Of a DNA stretch of 64,000 nt, positions 45,832 to 58,914 are shown piece after piece. The stretch is taken from the NCBI GenBank assembly GCA_005765155.1, contig VCCP01000004.1:5084001-5148000 (forward strand), written 5' to 3'. Position numbers and translations under genes: made by a program. The notes under the pieces are model-generated. The model was given only the letters and a program-made list of their open reading frames with translations. It was not told the DNA's origin and made no database searches. The DNA is from Zelopaecilomyces penicillatus. Its lineage: Eukaryota > Ascomycota > Sordariomycetes > Hypocreales > Pseudodiploosporaceae. Numbering within the stretch: the stretch's first letter is position 1; each line of letters starts with the position of its first letter.

Positions 45832-48766
45832 ATGCACGGTTACAGCACCTCAGAAGAATCGGACGACCCACGACGGCCGAGGGTTCAGCCCAGCACCACC
45901 AGTAGTAGCCAGGATCAGAAGAAGAAGAAGAAGAAGCGACTGCCACCTCAACAGTCAATAAATCGAATTTGGAAGAAGTTCTCCAATCGCAAATTTCACA
46001 AGGCTATATGCATTCTTCCCTTTGATCCTGTCGTTCCCATTGCCAGCTCAGACACACCCAATGAGCTTCTCTCAGAGGGGTTCGAGCGTGCTGCTGAGGA
46101 GTGTCGGCGAAAAGTGCAAAAGATTGTGAAGGAGTGTAAGCGAGTCAACATGCGATATCGTGACCCTGGCTGGGATTTGGTAAGTTCATTCATGACGCGA
46201 CTTGCCCACATAGGAAGGTTTGCTAACCGCCTTCAAAGGACTGGGACCTCAAGTACCAAAAGGGACATTGTCTCAACTATATTGGCTCTGAGAAATTTGA
46301 GCTGAATAGTACGAATTTGCTAAGTTCGAAAGCTTCGATTCCCAAGGCTGTCAAGCGGGTCCACCAAGTTTTCGAGAATCCTAGCTTTATGAAGAACATC
46401 AGTGGCAGTGATGTCAAGCAAGGCAATCTGGGAAACTGCTGGATAATGGCTAGCTTAAGCGCAATGGCAAATGTCGAAAACGGGATATCACGTATTTGCG
46501 TTGCGCACGATACAAGTAAGCACTTCCTTCCCCTAGGAGTCACTCTACGAAAGGTTCCGACACGTTGGCTAACCAATATTTGCTTTTGTCTTTTTTTTTT
46601 TTTTTAGAGATTGGAATCTATGGGTTTCTTTTTTATAGGGACGGCGAGTGGGTTTATTCCATTATTGACGACAAGCTTTATCTCAAGTCGCCTTGCTGGG
46701 ATTCTCCGAGTATGCAACGCGATTTGTTGCAGCAAATTGACCGTGAAGACTCGGAAAAGACCTATCAAAAGACTTATCAAACTGGTTCCAAGGCGCTATT
46801 CTTTGCCCAGTGCAACGATCAGAACGAAACATGGGTTCCGCTCCTTGAAAAAGCTTATGCCAAAGCTCATGGAGACTATGCCTCCCTTTCGGGAGGTTGG
46901 GTCGGAGAAGGGCTCGAGGACATATCTGGTGGCGTCACAACCGAACTCCTCTCATCCGATATTCTAGATCTAGATGAATTCTGGGACAATGAAATGTCCA
47001 GAGTGAACCAGGAATTCTCATTTGGCTGTTCTGCTGGCCTTCTTGAGCATGGGTATGGCCAGCGAGACGGCATTTGTGAAGCCCACGCCTACATTGTTAT
47101 GGATGCACGCACTCTCAAGTCTGGTCAACGACTTGTAAAGCTCCGTAACCCGTGGGGGGCCGGACGTAAGGGTCTTTGGGAGGGCTCCTGGAGTGATGGC
47201 TCCAAAGAGTGGACGGCTGAAGCCCAGGAAGAACTTGGCCACAAGTTCGGCAGTGATTCGGTATTCTGGATATCGTACGAGGACTTGGTTCGCAAGTATA
47301 CACATTTTGATCGCACACGCCTCTTCCGAGATCCTGACTGGCGTTGTTGTCAGAGATGGGTCGGTGTGGACGTACCCTGGAAGGCTGACTACCATGAGAA
47401 ATTCCGAATTACGCTCACAAAGGACTCGCCACTGGTTCTGGTCATGTCACAGCTTGATGGGCGCTATTTCAAGGGTCTCCAGGGTCAGTATAGCTTTCGC
47501 CTGCAGTTTAGGCTCCATTACATGGACAGACCTGATGCGGAGGACTACATTGTCAGGTCGCATGGCAATTACTTCATGAAACGATCTGTATCTGTTGAGC
47601 TTCCTGACTTACCAGCGGGGCGTTATGTTGTATATCTCAAAGTGACTGGCCAGCGTGATCGAGATTTACCATCGGTTGAGGACGTCGTGAAGCGGGAATC
47701 AAAAGGTCGGGTTGAAAACGAGAAGCTGGCTCAAGTCGGCTATGCATACGACCTTGCACATAGCAAGGCATGGGAACATATGGAACAAGTCGCTGCATTG
47801 CGAAAGAAGAAGGAGCAGAGCAAAGCCTCTGAATTTCGCAAGCAAGAACGACATAGACAATGGGAGAGACGGCACATCAACCGCGGTATCGCAAAGAAAC
47901 AGAAGCAGAAGAACAGCGACAAGAAGGAGAGGGTCAGAGAGCTCAAGAGAATGGAGAACAGCGCGTCGGTTCCTCAGATTGACGTCCATCAGGCAGATGA
48001 CGAGTCTGACGAGGCGGCTGAAAAAGTGGCTGATCTTGATATTGGTATTGGAAAGGACAATTCTGCCAAGGAAGCTGAATCTGCCGTCCAGGTCAAGGAA
48101 GATGATACAAAGCCTGATCCGGGGTCTACCGCAGAGCAAACAGAATCCAAGAGTGAGGCAGAAACAACAGAGGCACCAACTGACGGCATGGCTACACTGA
48201 GTGTCAATGATGATGGGAGTAATGCATCTGATTCGAGCGGATCCCCACAAGATACACCCAAGACGGAGGATGCAAGAATAGTCCCGTCAGATGAAAAGCG
48301 GCAAGACGTTCCACCCGTTGGTGGGCCACCACCGGCTGCTTCTGGATCGGGGAAAGGCGACAAAGCTAAGGGGTCGCCAATTGCAACTGCGACTACTGCA
48401 GTGACTACTGCAACAACTGCTCAGCCAACTTCAGCTAAAACTGCAACAAAGGTCGACACAGACGGAGACTCATCTGACTCACCAGTGGAAGATTGGGAAG
48501 AGCTCTATAGTAGTGATGATATGGCACGAAAGCCCCGTCAATTTCCATATCCATCGCCTCTCCCACGAGACGATTATGACACGGAGGAGGAGAAAATGCC
48601 AGCCCCATGGAATGCCGTATGCATAGTAGGCGTGCGCGTCTACTCCATGGACGAAGGGTTGGAACTAAGCACGGTGATGGAGGGCGGCGACCTTGTTGAC
48701 GGAGCGATTGGGAGATGTGACCTGGACGATGCGCAGGCCAACGCGGGAGGTATACGGGTTGAGTAG
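45832..48766 (+). CDS. Calpain-type cysteine protease with charged disordered tail
   Basis: Three exons (45832-46179, 46239-46515, 46608-48766), introns of 59 and 92 bases, 927 residues. The catalytic triad is complete: Cys183 in QGNLGNCWIMASLSAMA, His368 in DGICEAHAYIVMDAR and Asn389 in VKLRNPWGAGRKGLWEGSW. The core is followed by a C2-like beta region (about 420-530; RWVGVDVPWKADYHEKFRITL... VVYLKVTGQRDRD), then a coiled, Lys/Glu-rich segment (residues about 570-620) and a long acidic Ser/Thr/Asp tail with a Thr-Ala repeat (48380-48445). The N-terminus is basic with a run of seven lysines. The layout fits fungal calpain-like proteases related to, but not clearly the same as, PalB/Rim13 of the pH response, since no MIT domain is seen. 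Calcium dependence cannot be judged. The upstream ORF part (45583-45831) is taken as leader because the ATG at 45832 begins the family-like sequence. Confidence 0.9.
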
Positions 48767-49484
48767 AGAATGAAGGATCACTCGGAGAGATAAAAATCGC
48801 TTAATAGCTAGTGTGTTCATCAGACGCCGAAACGACGAGGTGGCGGCAGGTACAGCGAACGAAGTCCGGCTGCAGATCATTTAGTCATTGTGGTCGGTGT
48901 CGGATTGTTGCTCGTTTCCGACTCCTCCGATAGGCCTTGCAGGCGCTCCTTGGAACGAATCAAGAGAGTTGGGAACACAGAGGGGTAATGACAAGTCAGA
49001 GGGAAGGGACCATTCTTAGACTTAATTAGACAGGCGTTGGGCAAGGGTTCGAGCTGTTGGGCGTGTCTTTGTAATTGACAGCACTGATAGATATTACTGT
49101 ATCACAATGTCGCGTGGCTTTAGATATGGTACAAGCTGTTATCTCCATCTGGTGATCCTCTCCTCTCTAACATGGCAATCCTGCTGAGGCTAGGGGCGGG
49201 GGCGGGGAAGGGGGGGCAACAGCAGCTAGGGGCTTTGCTTCCGACAATGGCAGGGGCTTTGCTGAATGGCAATTGTGTAGAAATGGGTCTTTTACACGAC
49301 ATGAAAAAAAAAATGAAGATCAACCTGGAGGTGGGAAAGGGCGGTGTTGGTCCTGGGCTGTAAGCCCTTAGTGTGCTTGCTAACAGGCACAACAATCATA
49401 ACAGGGTGGGCGTGTAGGATTTGTGAGATGAAGGGATGAATGGACTAGTAGTTGAAATTTTGCGCAACAGAGGGTTGTTGGGTG

Positions 49485-49612
49485 TTAGACGTTGTCATCG
49501 GTGTTGATGCTAGCATTGATATCGTGTTGGTTGGTGTTGGTATCGGTGTTTGATGCTAGGTATTGAGTATCATGTTGGGTGTTGTTGTGTTGGGTGTTGG
49601 GTATCACAACTC
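49485..49612. repeat. GTGTTG-rich imperfect minisatellite
   Basis: Many imperfect copies of (T)GGTGTTG(G) are interspersed with a longer unit containing TGATGCTAG(C/G)(A/T)ATTGA, which occurs twice (about 49506-49520 and 49552-49567). This suggests nested tandem duplication. Confidence 0.55.
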
Positions 49613-50893
49613 AACCAGGTTCTATGATGCGCGAGTGAGGTTGGCGAGTTCCCTGTTGAGCGCGTCGCATCGCATCATCATCATGTGTTTGGAACCAACC
49701 CCCTCTCCCTTTCCCCCGGATTGCTGGATTACGAGGACTTGGTGATTAACGAGACTAGATCCTGGTGGACGGATTCCTAGAGAGGGGGTGGTGTGTAGTG
49801 TGCAGGACGAAAAAATAGGCGAACAGATAAGGTGCGAACCCTGCGCTCAGCTGGTCTCATGTTGGTTCCCGGGCTAGGCTTGGTCAAGCCTTTTTTTTCT
49901 CACAAGGCTCATTGGATAATAGCGAAAACGGCAAAGGGTTATTTATGGTCGGTAGGTAGGCAGGCAGGCATACGCGTAAGCAAGCTGGCAGGGCTGGGGG
50001 AGCAAGCTTAGATAGAGTTTGGTAATACCATAGTTCTACTAAGACGGTTCCATACAGTAGAGGAGCCCTACCCTACGGGATGTATTATGACCAAGCAAGC
50101 AAAACCTGATATTGATGGCGGTGTCCGAGTATTTTCAGCTGTCAAGCGCAAAGCTTTAGCGGGGAGGCGGCTCTGTTCACTTTGTGTGAGCGTGGTTTCC
50201 GAGATATACGGGGTGTGTGTGGTTGTGGTACCCGGTGGAAACTGGGGAAGAAGAAGAAGAAGCACACATTAGGCAATGGACGACCACTCCATTGGGCAAT
50301 GGAACAATTCAGGCGTTTTGTTTGTGTGTTATGCTGTTCGGGTGTCGTGGGTGCTTTATTGGCAGCGGGGGGGAGGGGCGTTATTGGGTGGGTGTTGATA
50401 TCATATAGATGCATGGATATCTATATACATTTCCGGTTCTCCATGTTCCCCATGTGCTTCTCCATACAGGATTGCCTCTCTGGGAAATAGGTGTATTAGC
50501 CAGAAGCAGCCTTTTCGCGGTTACCCAGCTTGCGGCACAGGGGTATTTAGGGTGTGGTGCCCAGTGGTGCTTGGTATCAACAGCTCACCTACCTGAACAC
50601 GAAGGAAACTAGGTGTATACATATGGAGGGAGGGAGGGGGGTTTTGTGAGAGGAGGCTTTGCTTCAGGTTTGAGTCGAGATGAGGAAGTTTGGTAAGCCA
50701 AGTTTTGAACGCTCCTTTGGAGTTCCATTGAATCTCCTGTGCTCCAATGGAACAGGCGCCTCGTGATGGTTGAAAAGGGCTGTGCTGGCTGCCGATGATG
50801 GGCAAATTGGCTTGTTTTGTGTCAGTCTGCGGGCGCTGTAACCTTGCGACAATAGGGCTCACGCCTGCGCTGGAGGGATCCAGGGATATCATT

Positions 50894-50912
50894 GGGGGGG
50901 GGGGGGGGGGGG
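50894..50912. repeat. Poly-G tract (19 G)
   Basis: Nineteen consecutive guanines, which can form a G-quadruplex and are prone to length errors in sequencing. Confidence 0.8.
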
Positions 50913-51490
50913 CTGAGCCTCCCTATCGCAGCAGCCCCCATTCACTGCCATTCAGTCTGGTACAGGGCACCACCTGCTGGAACGCAAATGCGCCAACCCA
51001 ACATGAAGGAACCTTGGATTCCATGTCTACACCCCCGCTTCCCATGGGGCCCTCTTTTTTTCTTTTCTTTCTTCTGCTACAATGCCTTGAATTTGAATGC
51101 ATACCCTAGTGCTTTCGAGAAATCCTTGAGGCTGTCAGATGACACGATCGACGTGATGAGACAACATCGATTTGCGTTTTTAGGAATGGATAGGCTACGT
51201 TCTGGAGCCGCGACTTCCGGTTTGAAATGGCCAATTCGCTGTTCATGCTGATGGGGTGGTTTGAGAGCAGTGCGGTCCGTTCTGCCTACCTGGCATCTGG
51301 GTCGAACCTACTACTTCCCGCGAATCACCTTGCTTACATCTCGTATTACACATATTCCTGATGCGGGTTGCTGAGTCGTAAAACGTATAGGATGATAAGA
51401 CATTTGCAAAGTTCTCACTGCAAACCCCGAAACCACGGCCGAAACATCAGCCGCTAATAGAGAGAAGTGGTGGAGAAAACGGGCGCCCCC

Positions 51491-51513
51491 AGCAGCAGCA
51501 GCAGCAGCAGCAA
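51491..51513. repeat. CAG trinucleotide repeat
   Basis: About seven uninterrupted CAG (read as GCA/AGC) units outside any supported gene. The reverse strand gives an alanine run in a chance ORF. Confidence 0.75.
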
Positions 51514-53289
51514 GAAGCACGACACACCGACGAACACCGTTTTCGTTGCTTAGAGCCAACCCAGCCGCTAAAGACAACCACTAATGCAAGTTGATCTTGG
51601 ACTTGACCAAACTCCACCTCTCCAGGCAACTCTAAGCGCCTCAGGATCTGCCTACTTACCTACAGAATACAACTTCACTAATAAGTTGGTAAGCCGGAAT
51701 GGGACTCGGGGAGAGCAGCAACAGAAGGGAGCCGTTTGGCACATGTGAAGAGAGAGAAAGAGAGAGAGACAGATGCTTGCCAGGGTTGTTCGCAGGCGGC
51801 AGCAAGTCTACAGCAAACCGACAACCGAGACCCGATCTGAGCGGGCGTTTTTGGTGGTTGACTCGTTATGTCCCCTCCCGAACTACACAAGACCCTCACC
51901 GGCGCCCCATTTTTCTCGCCGTGCTGCGCCAAAGAGGGCTTTTCGCCCTTGTTACTTCATCTTGGATAGTTCCGATCGACAAGCAAGGCTCACGCTGCAC
52001 TTCACCGGATAATGGCCAAGAGATGAAGTACATGGGTATGTATACCAAAGGAAGAAAGCCTCTCATCTCTTCTACCCTGGCAACATGCGTGCTTCGCCGC
52101 ACAAACATGGCAGATATTTTACATATAAGGCTGGCTTTTCAGCTAGGAACTGCCCGGAACTTGCTTCTACCGTGACAGCGGGACTGCCGTATGTGCTGAG
52201 CCGATAATTATCCCACTCCCATGCCCGTTGTTGGAACAGCTTTGTCATGACTCGGATTTCCATCTAAATTTTCTCATTCGCTCTCGTCTTGGGTATGCAT
52301 ACATGTGCAAAACCGGGTCGGTGAGACCTATTTTGTTTAAAATGTCTCAAAAACGTAGCGAGCCGAGAGGGAACCTCATGATTCAGACGGCCGGCCCGAC
52401 ACAACCACTGACGTAGGCACCTACTTGAATTAGAAACACAAGTACCACGCGAAGAGAAAGAGAAAAAAGCATCGCAGATAATGGTCACGGAAACAAACGC
52501 AAGAAAGAGCCACTTTTTGTGTTCCCATTCACGGGTCTACTCATTTAGGTGTAAAAATACTATTCTGGAATTCCTGCCCTTCCCCTTGTCTATCCAGGGT
52601 TAACCTGCTTAGATGGTCCCTGTCTGGCCACTTCCCCAGCCTAGGAGCACGTGGGCGACAAGAGGTTTTAGGCCATGTTATTCGAAAATAAGGTGGTGCC
52701 CTGCACTTCTGACAGCCTATCAAGTCCATGGGTGCCAGAGCTTCTAGACGGTCCTGTTCTGCCTTGACTGGCAATCCACCACACCCCCCCCCCTCCCTCA
52801 CGATCAAAACCTGGCACGTCCCTGGTTGTGCATCTCTGGCCCCCCCTGCTCAAAAATATCACCAAGGGGAGGCTCCCAGTGTCTTGGGTCTATCGCTACC
52901 CCCCTCCCTTCCTCCCTAAGCCTTTTCCTTTGCTAAATGGGTGGATGGCGGTGGATGCACACGGGAAGCACTCCGTTGACAGACTTAAGAACCGGCGGGT
53001 GTCCCGAGGAGACGTTGCCATGCTCCCCCTAGGTGGGCTCGTAAGCCTCCTCTTTCCTCCTTCGATCCAACTGTCATAGCTCCAGCTCCCTCCATCACCG
53101 GGCCTGAGAGAAAATAAAGCAGCAGCATGGTCCCTGCTTAGACTTTCAATAGTCGTCGCGACTTACCATCAATCAAGAAAGAAGGACGCCTTATCGCTTG
53201 CAACACTTCTGGTCCACGGATTTCTCCATATATATTTGATATACTCAGGGCCTGGCACCTTCGCCAACGCCAGGCCACGGGAGGGTAAC

Positions 53290-56200
53290 ATGACTGATGG
53301 AGCCCATGCAAAAGGGCGAAACGAAGAGTGGTTGATGAAGAACGCCCAACAAATGGACGAGATGTTAACCTCTATCACCAAAGGCGTTGGCAACATCTCA
53401 AGGCATTACCGCGCAGACTGGGACGTCATGAGCGCCCATACAGCACAAAGGTACCTGCTACTGTCCAGCGAGCCTGTTTTATGCTGGTTGGGAATGTAAC
53501 TATCGAGTGACTAACTTGGACATTCGATAGGGGTCCCATAAATCCTTCCAACGGTCTCGCTAGACTTATCAACTGTCTGCTCCGATATATCGACTCCAGG
53601 CCATATTCCCGAACGGTATCCGCAGGCCGACAGCCATCTGTTTCCTTTGCCATTTATCCTCGTCGTATTGAAGTTCAGTACAACGAAGATGGGCATTCCG
53701 ATGAGGATCTCAACTACTTGCATGAACTACTCAAAAATAGCAACGAGTCCTCCTGTCATCTTTTCGCTGCTGCCACAGAGATCACTATTCAGTCAAATAG
53801 TACTTCATTCATCATGAGGCATGTGAATGGCGATTTGGTTTCTCGGAAGACATCTACGCCGACTACTCGTCATCAAAGAAGCCCCGCCGGTGAAGTCCCG
53901 GCCCAAATTGTGGTTGATCTGCAGGATTTGAGAGGCAATGAAGGATACGACCACGGTCAATCACACATTTCATATTTCCTCCATCTTTTCCAGCCCGGTG
54001 CGCTCGTAGCGCTCAATCAGCTTTGCCACCTCAACATCTCGACTCACGATGACGCGGGTGGGGTCCACGCCACGAAGGAAGTACATATTAGTGGCCGAAG
54101 TGGTGAGCTTTTGGATGTGCACGCTGTTTCAAACTTCAATGAAATGAATGACAGGCAGGAAGTGGAACGCTATCTGGCTGTCAGTGCGACAGTATCTGAA
54201 ATACCCATATGCGAGGATGATGCAATTTCCGACAAGGACAGACGGGTGGTGCTCGTATTTCCTCTTTCATCGGATGGCGAACCTTTGGAAGCAGGTCAGC
54301 CAATATACTCTCCGTTCCTGGTCGAAGGAGGATTGGGGCTCAAGGTAAATTTTGACCCTTGCTTGCACACAGGAACCACAAAACAAGACCCATCTAATGT
54401 CGTATAGTTTATCATACACACTGACTTCGTCATCGGGCAGGATGGGCATGATGAGGTTGAATGGGGTTCTGTTGGAAACGAAGTCCTGATAGATGCCTTC
54501 GCCGATGCTTTTGTCAAATCGATCTCCATATTCTGTCAGCATCCTACATTACAGTATACTTGGCCAAGATATTTGCCCCAACCCGGAGACAGTGAGAATC
54601 CACTGCAACATCGTCTCGCAGAACGCATCCGTCTTCTTGTGTCGGAGGTTCCCCTCTTACAATCGCACCACTCAATCGAATTGAGAAAGATAAGTGAAAT
54701 GACGCTACGTTCAGAAGTACAGTTTAACAAAGATGGTACCCAAAGACGCCATAAAACGACCGAGGGGGATAGTCTTGCGCAAGGCTACTCTTATGGAGAT
54801 GCGGCTGCTCTAGTATGTTACGGGCTGCAGTCAGGGCGACCGGAGGATATTATAGATCTTGTCAGGAGAGACCTCGACAGCCAATCCTCGATTATGAAGT
54901 CCTCGTCGACTAGTCAGCACTGGCACATTCGGGCTGCCAGCTTGATCACCTCAGTTCTAGAGGAGAACTCTGGAGATAATATCGACATCATTCGGAAACT
55001 GGATTTAATCCCGCTACGAGATGGATCCTGGACTTCAATATTAGCCGGGCCTATATACTGGCCAAGCACTGCCGACGCTCTGATTCCATCGGACATTAAT
55101 GCAAGAATTGTGCAGCTGGAGGCGACGGAAACCCCCCAGCGCAGACAACTATTTGCCTCTATCGGTGTACAAGAAGCTTTTGCCGTGGAAGTCCGATCAT
55201 CCGTTCTTAATAATTGTAGAAACACGAAAGAAGTCACGGTGGAAACTTGCCAGGAGTGGTTACGGTTTCTTTATATGACGCATGAGCATCGACGCTCGGA
55301 TCATGATTTGAAAGGCATTGTCATTTTGGACCAGAATCTTCGGCCCTGTTGGCCACATACGCAAGAGGTCTATATGAATGAGGCTCCACCCGTCAGCTCC
55401 CAAAAAATACCCGAGATAGGTACATCCCGGAATGTCGGAAATGAAAAACACCTCGATAGCAGTATTCTTTCGATCCACCCGTTACTCCTGGAAGACGCGC
55501 CTAGCCATCCCCGAGCAAGCCATCCGTCCTGGAGAAGCTGGTTGAGCGACTTCGTTGGGGTTCGTGAACGAATAAAGCTTGTTTCCCAAAACGGAAAAGC
55601 CATATCGGACGAGTTTTTGCATCATGCAGAAACACAGCCTCATTTGATTTTGGACACACTGGAATATTTGTGGAGATCTGAAGGTGCACTTGTATGCGAC
55701 AAGCCAGAGCTGCTGGATCAGCTCAAGGTGATGCCTGTACCTACCAAGTTTGGGGAATTGCACCCATTGTGGGAAACTTACCTGCCTCTCCAGCATCTCC
55801 AGAGGAGGTGTTTGGAGTTTATGAAGCCAAACGAGCCCTTTCCATTTCTTGGCTTCGGCCGTCAACCCTCTGCGGAAGATCTTTCCAGCAAATGGTCATT
55901 TCTGTACAAGGATTTGGGTGTGGCTAAGAACGATGACCTGGGGCTTCTCCTTGATATTCTGAGCTACATTCAAGAAGCAAACTCAAACGGTTTATCAATC
56001 AAAAGGTGTCGCGAATTGATCCAACTGTACTGCGAACTAGAGCGCAAGTGCATCGAATCCGAAGAACCTGAGTCTGCCCGAGATATTTGTCGGTATGTAT
56101 CACAATGAAGTGATTTGTTTTAGATTGGGAGACTAACAGTATTGACAGATCATACATCGAAGATATTAGTGGCATCGCGGTGCCTGGTCTTTTCTTGGAC

Positions 56201-57792
56201 AAGGGCTCTGAGTGGGTCGATCCTAGACGATGCCTGTTTGACGCGCCATTGCATATGATGACAAAGTTCCCGCTTAGATTTATATGTGAAGACGTGCTCT
56301 TGTGCGATGCAAAGGAGCTGGCTACACTTTCTAGCTTTTTCCATCGTACGCTGTGCGTTCCATCGATGTGTTCGTCTGACATCATTGCTGAGCTGGTGGC
56401 TCTGAGGGACCAGGGATGCAGGGATCTCGGCCATGTTGTGCGTTTGTACGAGTGCCTCGATAAAATCAATACCTCGGGCCAGGAGCATCAACTTAGGTAT
56501 GACTCATAGTACATGTCCATCTCTGACCAGAACTAACTGTTTTGTATTTAGGGGTGCATTCGAGACCGAGTCTTTAATATTCGTTCCGTTTGAGGGCCGG
56601 CCGACTTGGGTCAAGCTCTCCCAGTGCATATGGTCCAGCAGTGTTGAGATTGGCGACAAGGCGATACTAGATTTGTACTATCCCAATATCGAATGCCTTT
56701 TCGTTCAAAAACTAGGCGTTGAACAACTTACCGTTGATATGGTGTATCAGAAGCTCTTACACATCGGCGTCAACGGTTCACCACCTGAAGAGTTACATCG
56801 GACGCTAGGTCTTTTCAACTTTCTTCTACAGCAAAACTCAGAAGCTCCCAACCTTGGTAATCTTCTACAAGGACGCATATTCCCTGTGAGAAATACAGAC
56901 AACAGCAATTCGATTGTGTCGGCAGAAACCGATTTCGTCATCGTCGATAGACAACATGTTGCGGATGCATTTGCTGGAAGAGCCAGAATGCTTGATATGG
57001 GAGTGGAACAAGTCCGTCAGATGAAGCCTTTCCTGCAATGGGCAGGTCTGGAAGGCCGATTTCTGTCCATGTCTGCCAAAGAGACTACATTCGTAGGCGC
57101 AGGAGTGACATGCCCAATTTCTTGTGCAAGCCGCGATATTAAGAGAAAATCACACGCTTTGCTCAGGTAAGATTAAATCTCATGGAGTAACCGGTGTCTT
57201 TTGGCTAACCCATCATATTATTAGAATCGCTTCTGCATTTAACAGCCCGAGATTTAGACATGATCATCGAAAACTGTATAGACTTCTTAGTAGTGCGCAA
57301 GTACTGGAATCGGACTCGATTTTCTCGATACAGACTATTGTGCAGGACGGACGACCTGTTACCTCACGAACGGTGAAGAGCGATCTGCATATAAACGACG
57401 ATGACGACGAAGAACAAAATTTAATTATACATGTGCCCCACGACAAACAATCACAAGATGTCTGTTTCGCAACAGTGCTTCCGGGCAGGCTAGCGGAATG
57501 GTTGATGCGAGACCCTTCCAACACCAACACCATGGAGAAGAAATGTGCGGATAATTCGATTGTTGCGGCGATTGGCTCGATGCTTTACTACGATGTTCCA
57601 GTTCTTGATAGAATCCTGGAGAAGCAGGGCATTGGGCACGTCAACTTTGCTGCTGAGGACGCGTTCCAGTCGGGCAGGAGTCGAAGAGGTTCAGCAACGT
57701 CCTTTGTGCACAGTCCGCTGTATGAAAGGGATATATTCCAATGGCACACGCCACCTAAATCGGACTCATCCAATATGAATGGAAGTACATGA
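53290..57792 (+). CDS. Sacsin/NO VEIN-like large protein with degenerate GHKL ATPase region
   Basis: Six exons (53290-53450, 53531-54344, 54408-56092, 56149-56496, 56552-57166, 57225-57792), introns of 55-80 bases, all in frame, 1396 residues. The architecture and motifs of the middle (LIPLRDGSWTSILAGPIYWP, LPLRDG/VFLPT-like repeats, LGVKQ/LGVEQLTVDMVYQKLL, PFLQWAGLEGRFLS) are those of fungal proteins that carry an HSP90/histidine-kinase-like ATPase at the N-terminus, related to plant NO VEIN and sacsin. Here residues 90-115 (SVSFAIYPRRIEVQYNEDG HSDEDL) keep the strand and the NEDG turn. The expected ELIQNADD helix is replaced by LARLINCLLRYIDS, however, and the GEKGIGFKSVF-type box is absent. 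ATP binding is therefore doubtful. The protein is probably cytosolic or nuclear with a chaperone- or immunity-like role; this is inference. It converges with the unknown gene at 60501-58915. Confidence 0.82.
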
Positions 57793-58142
57793 TGGATAAG
57801 AATGGGCGGGAAGTGATGGCCGTGGCATAGCATGTTTCAACATTTTGGGCTTTGTGGCCAGGCATCTCCATGGGAAAGGTAAAAAAAAACACTGACCAAG
57901 ACATAGACAAAGGAAAGTAAAGTGATTCAAGGGAAATCTAACGAGATATTATGGCATTGGGAACAGAAGAGGAGGAGAACCAGCATATTGTGTGACAAGT
58001 TGAGACGAACTGAAATGATGGAATGGTTATGCCACCTGAGTGCTTCTCAGCAACGGATACCATGAGACGGCCGAAAATTATGGACATGATACCCCCCTAA
58101 CTGCGAGAGCTATCTGCAGCTTTTTAGCTGTTTTAATCTTTG

Positions 58143-58175
<33 letters not shown>

Positions 58176-58914
58176 GGAAACAGACTAGAAATACGAATGT
58201 CTTGTTTGATCTACTACTTTCATTACTTACACACAAACGAACACACACATATATACTCATGGTGTTTCTAGCACTTTAATGAATCTCGGTACCAACAAAT
58301 AAGTTGACTATTGAAAGTTTGTGTCCCAAGTTTTGGTTCTGCCTTTTTTTTATATGAAGAATTCATGAATTCGGAATGAAGTTTAGTTAACTGAAAGAAT
58401 CCATGTACATTTGAATGCTGAAGGGTCAAAATAACACAAAACGTCAGGCACAGAAAGAAATCTAGCAAAGCAATTTTAATTTCTGAGATTCTCTCTCTCA
58501 ATCGCCCTTTCTGTCTCTGGCATGGAGGAAGATTGAGTGCTATAGATGTAATCTTGGAGATGTTACACAAACAAAGCAATGAATATTTCCCACGCGCTGG
58601 CACTGATGGCAAAGCCCAAAATGTCGCCCTCTAACCAGATAATAGCCATTTCGTCAAAGTCCATTTCCAATTCAAGGCCCATTTGTAGCGACTGTTCCAA
58701 AGCTTTCCATTCTGTATTTCCCCACTATCTTGTCATCTGTTGGGCTTTATGCGACAACTCTGTCCCTTCACCAAGATAAGACTCCGCCTCGCTGCTGCAA
58801 CGATTCTGCTCATCTTGCCCTGTTGTTACCTTGAAAGAAAGATTAGCCCACAACCTCTTTTTAAATCGGAATGAGAAGCAACCCACAGCCTCATGTTTGA
58901 CTCCCATTAGACCA
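57793..58914. other. Convergent 3' intergenic region with poly-T tract
   Basis: 1.1 kb of AT-rich DNA between two convergent genes, including 28 consecutive T (58148-58175) and a CACACACATATA stretch nearby. No gene is supported; the ORF at 58268-58612 is not credible. Confidence 0.5.
58148..58175. repeat. Poly-T tract (28 T)
   Basis: Twenty-eight consecutive thymines in the convergent intergenic region. No retroelement sequence or flanking target duplication was seen next to it. Confidence 0.8.

Larger units (their letters stand above)
48767..53289. other. 4.5 kb non-coding stretch
   Basis: No supported gene. It is marked by simple sequence: a GTGTTG-rich minisatellite (49485-49612), AAGAAGAAGAAG at 50248-50262, 19 consecutive G at 50894-50912, a CAG run at 51491-51513, AGAGAG at 51750-51770 and CCCCTCC runs near 52785-52915. 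ORFs such as 50892-51251 and 51699-52175 follow these biased tracts and are not credible. Confidence 0.5.

Noticed and set aside
58148..58175. Poly-T tract as the tail of a retroposed element
   Set aside because: No coding remnant, target-site duplication or element boundary was found beside it.
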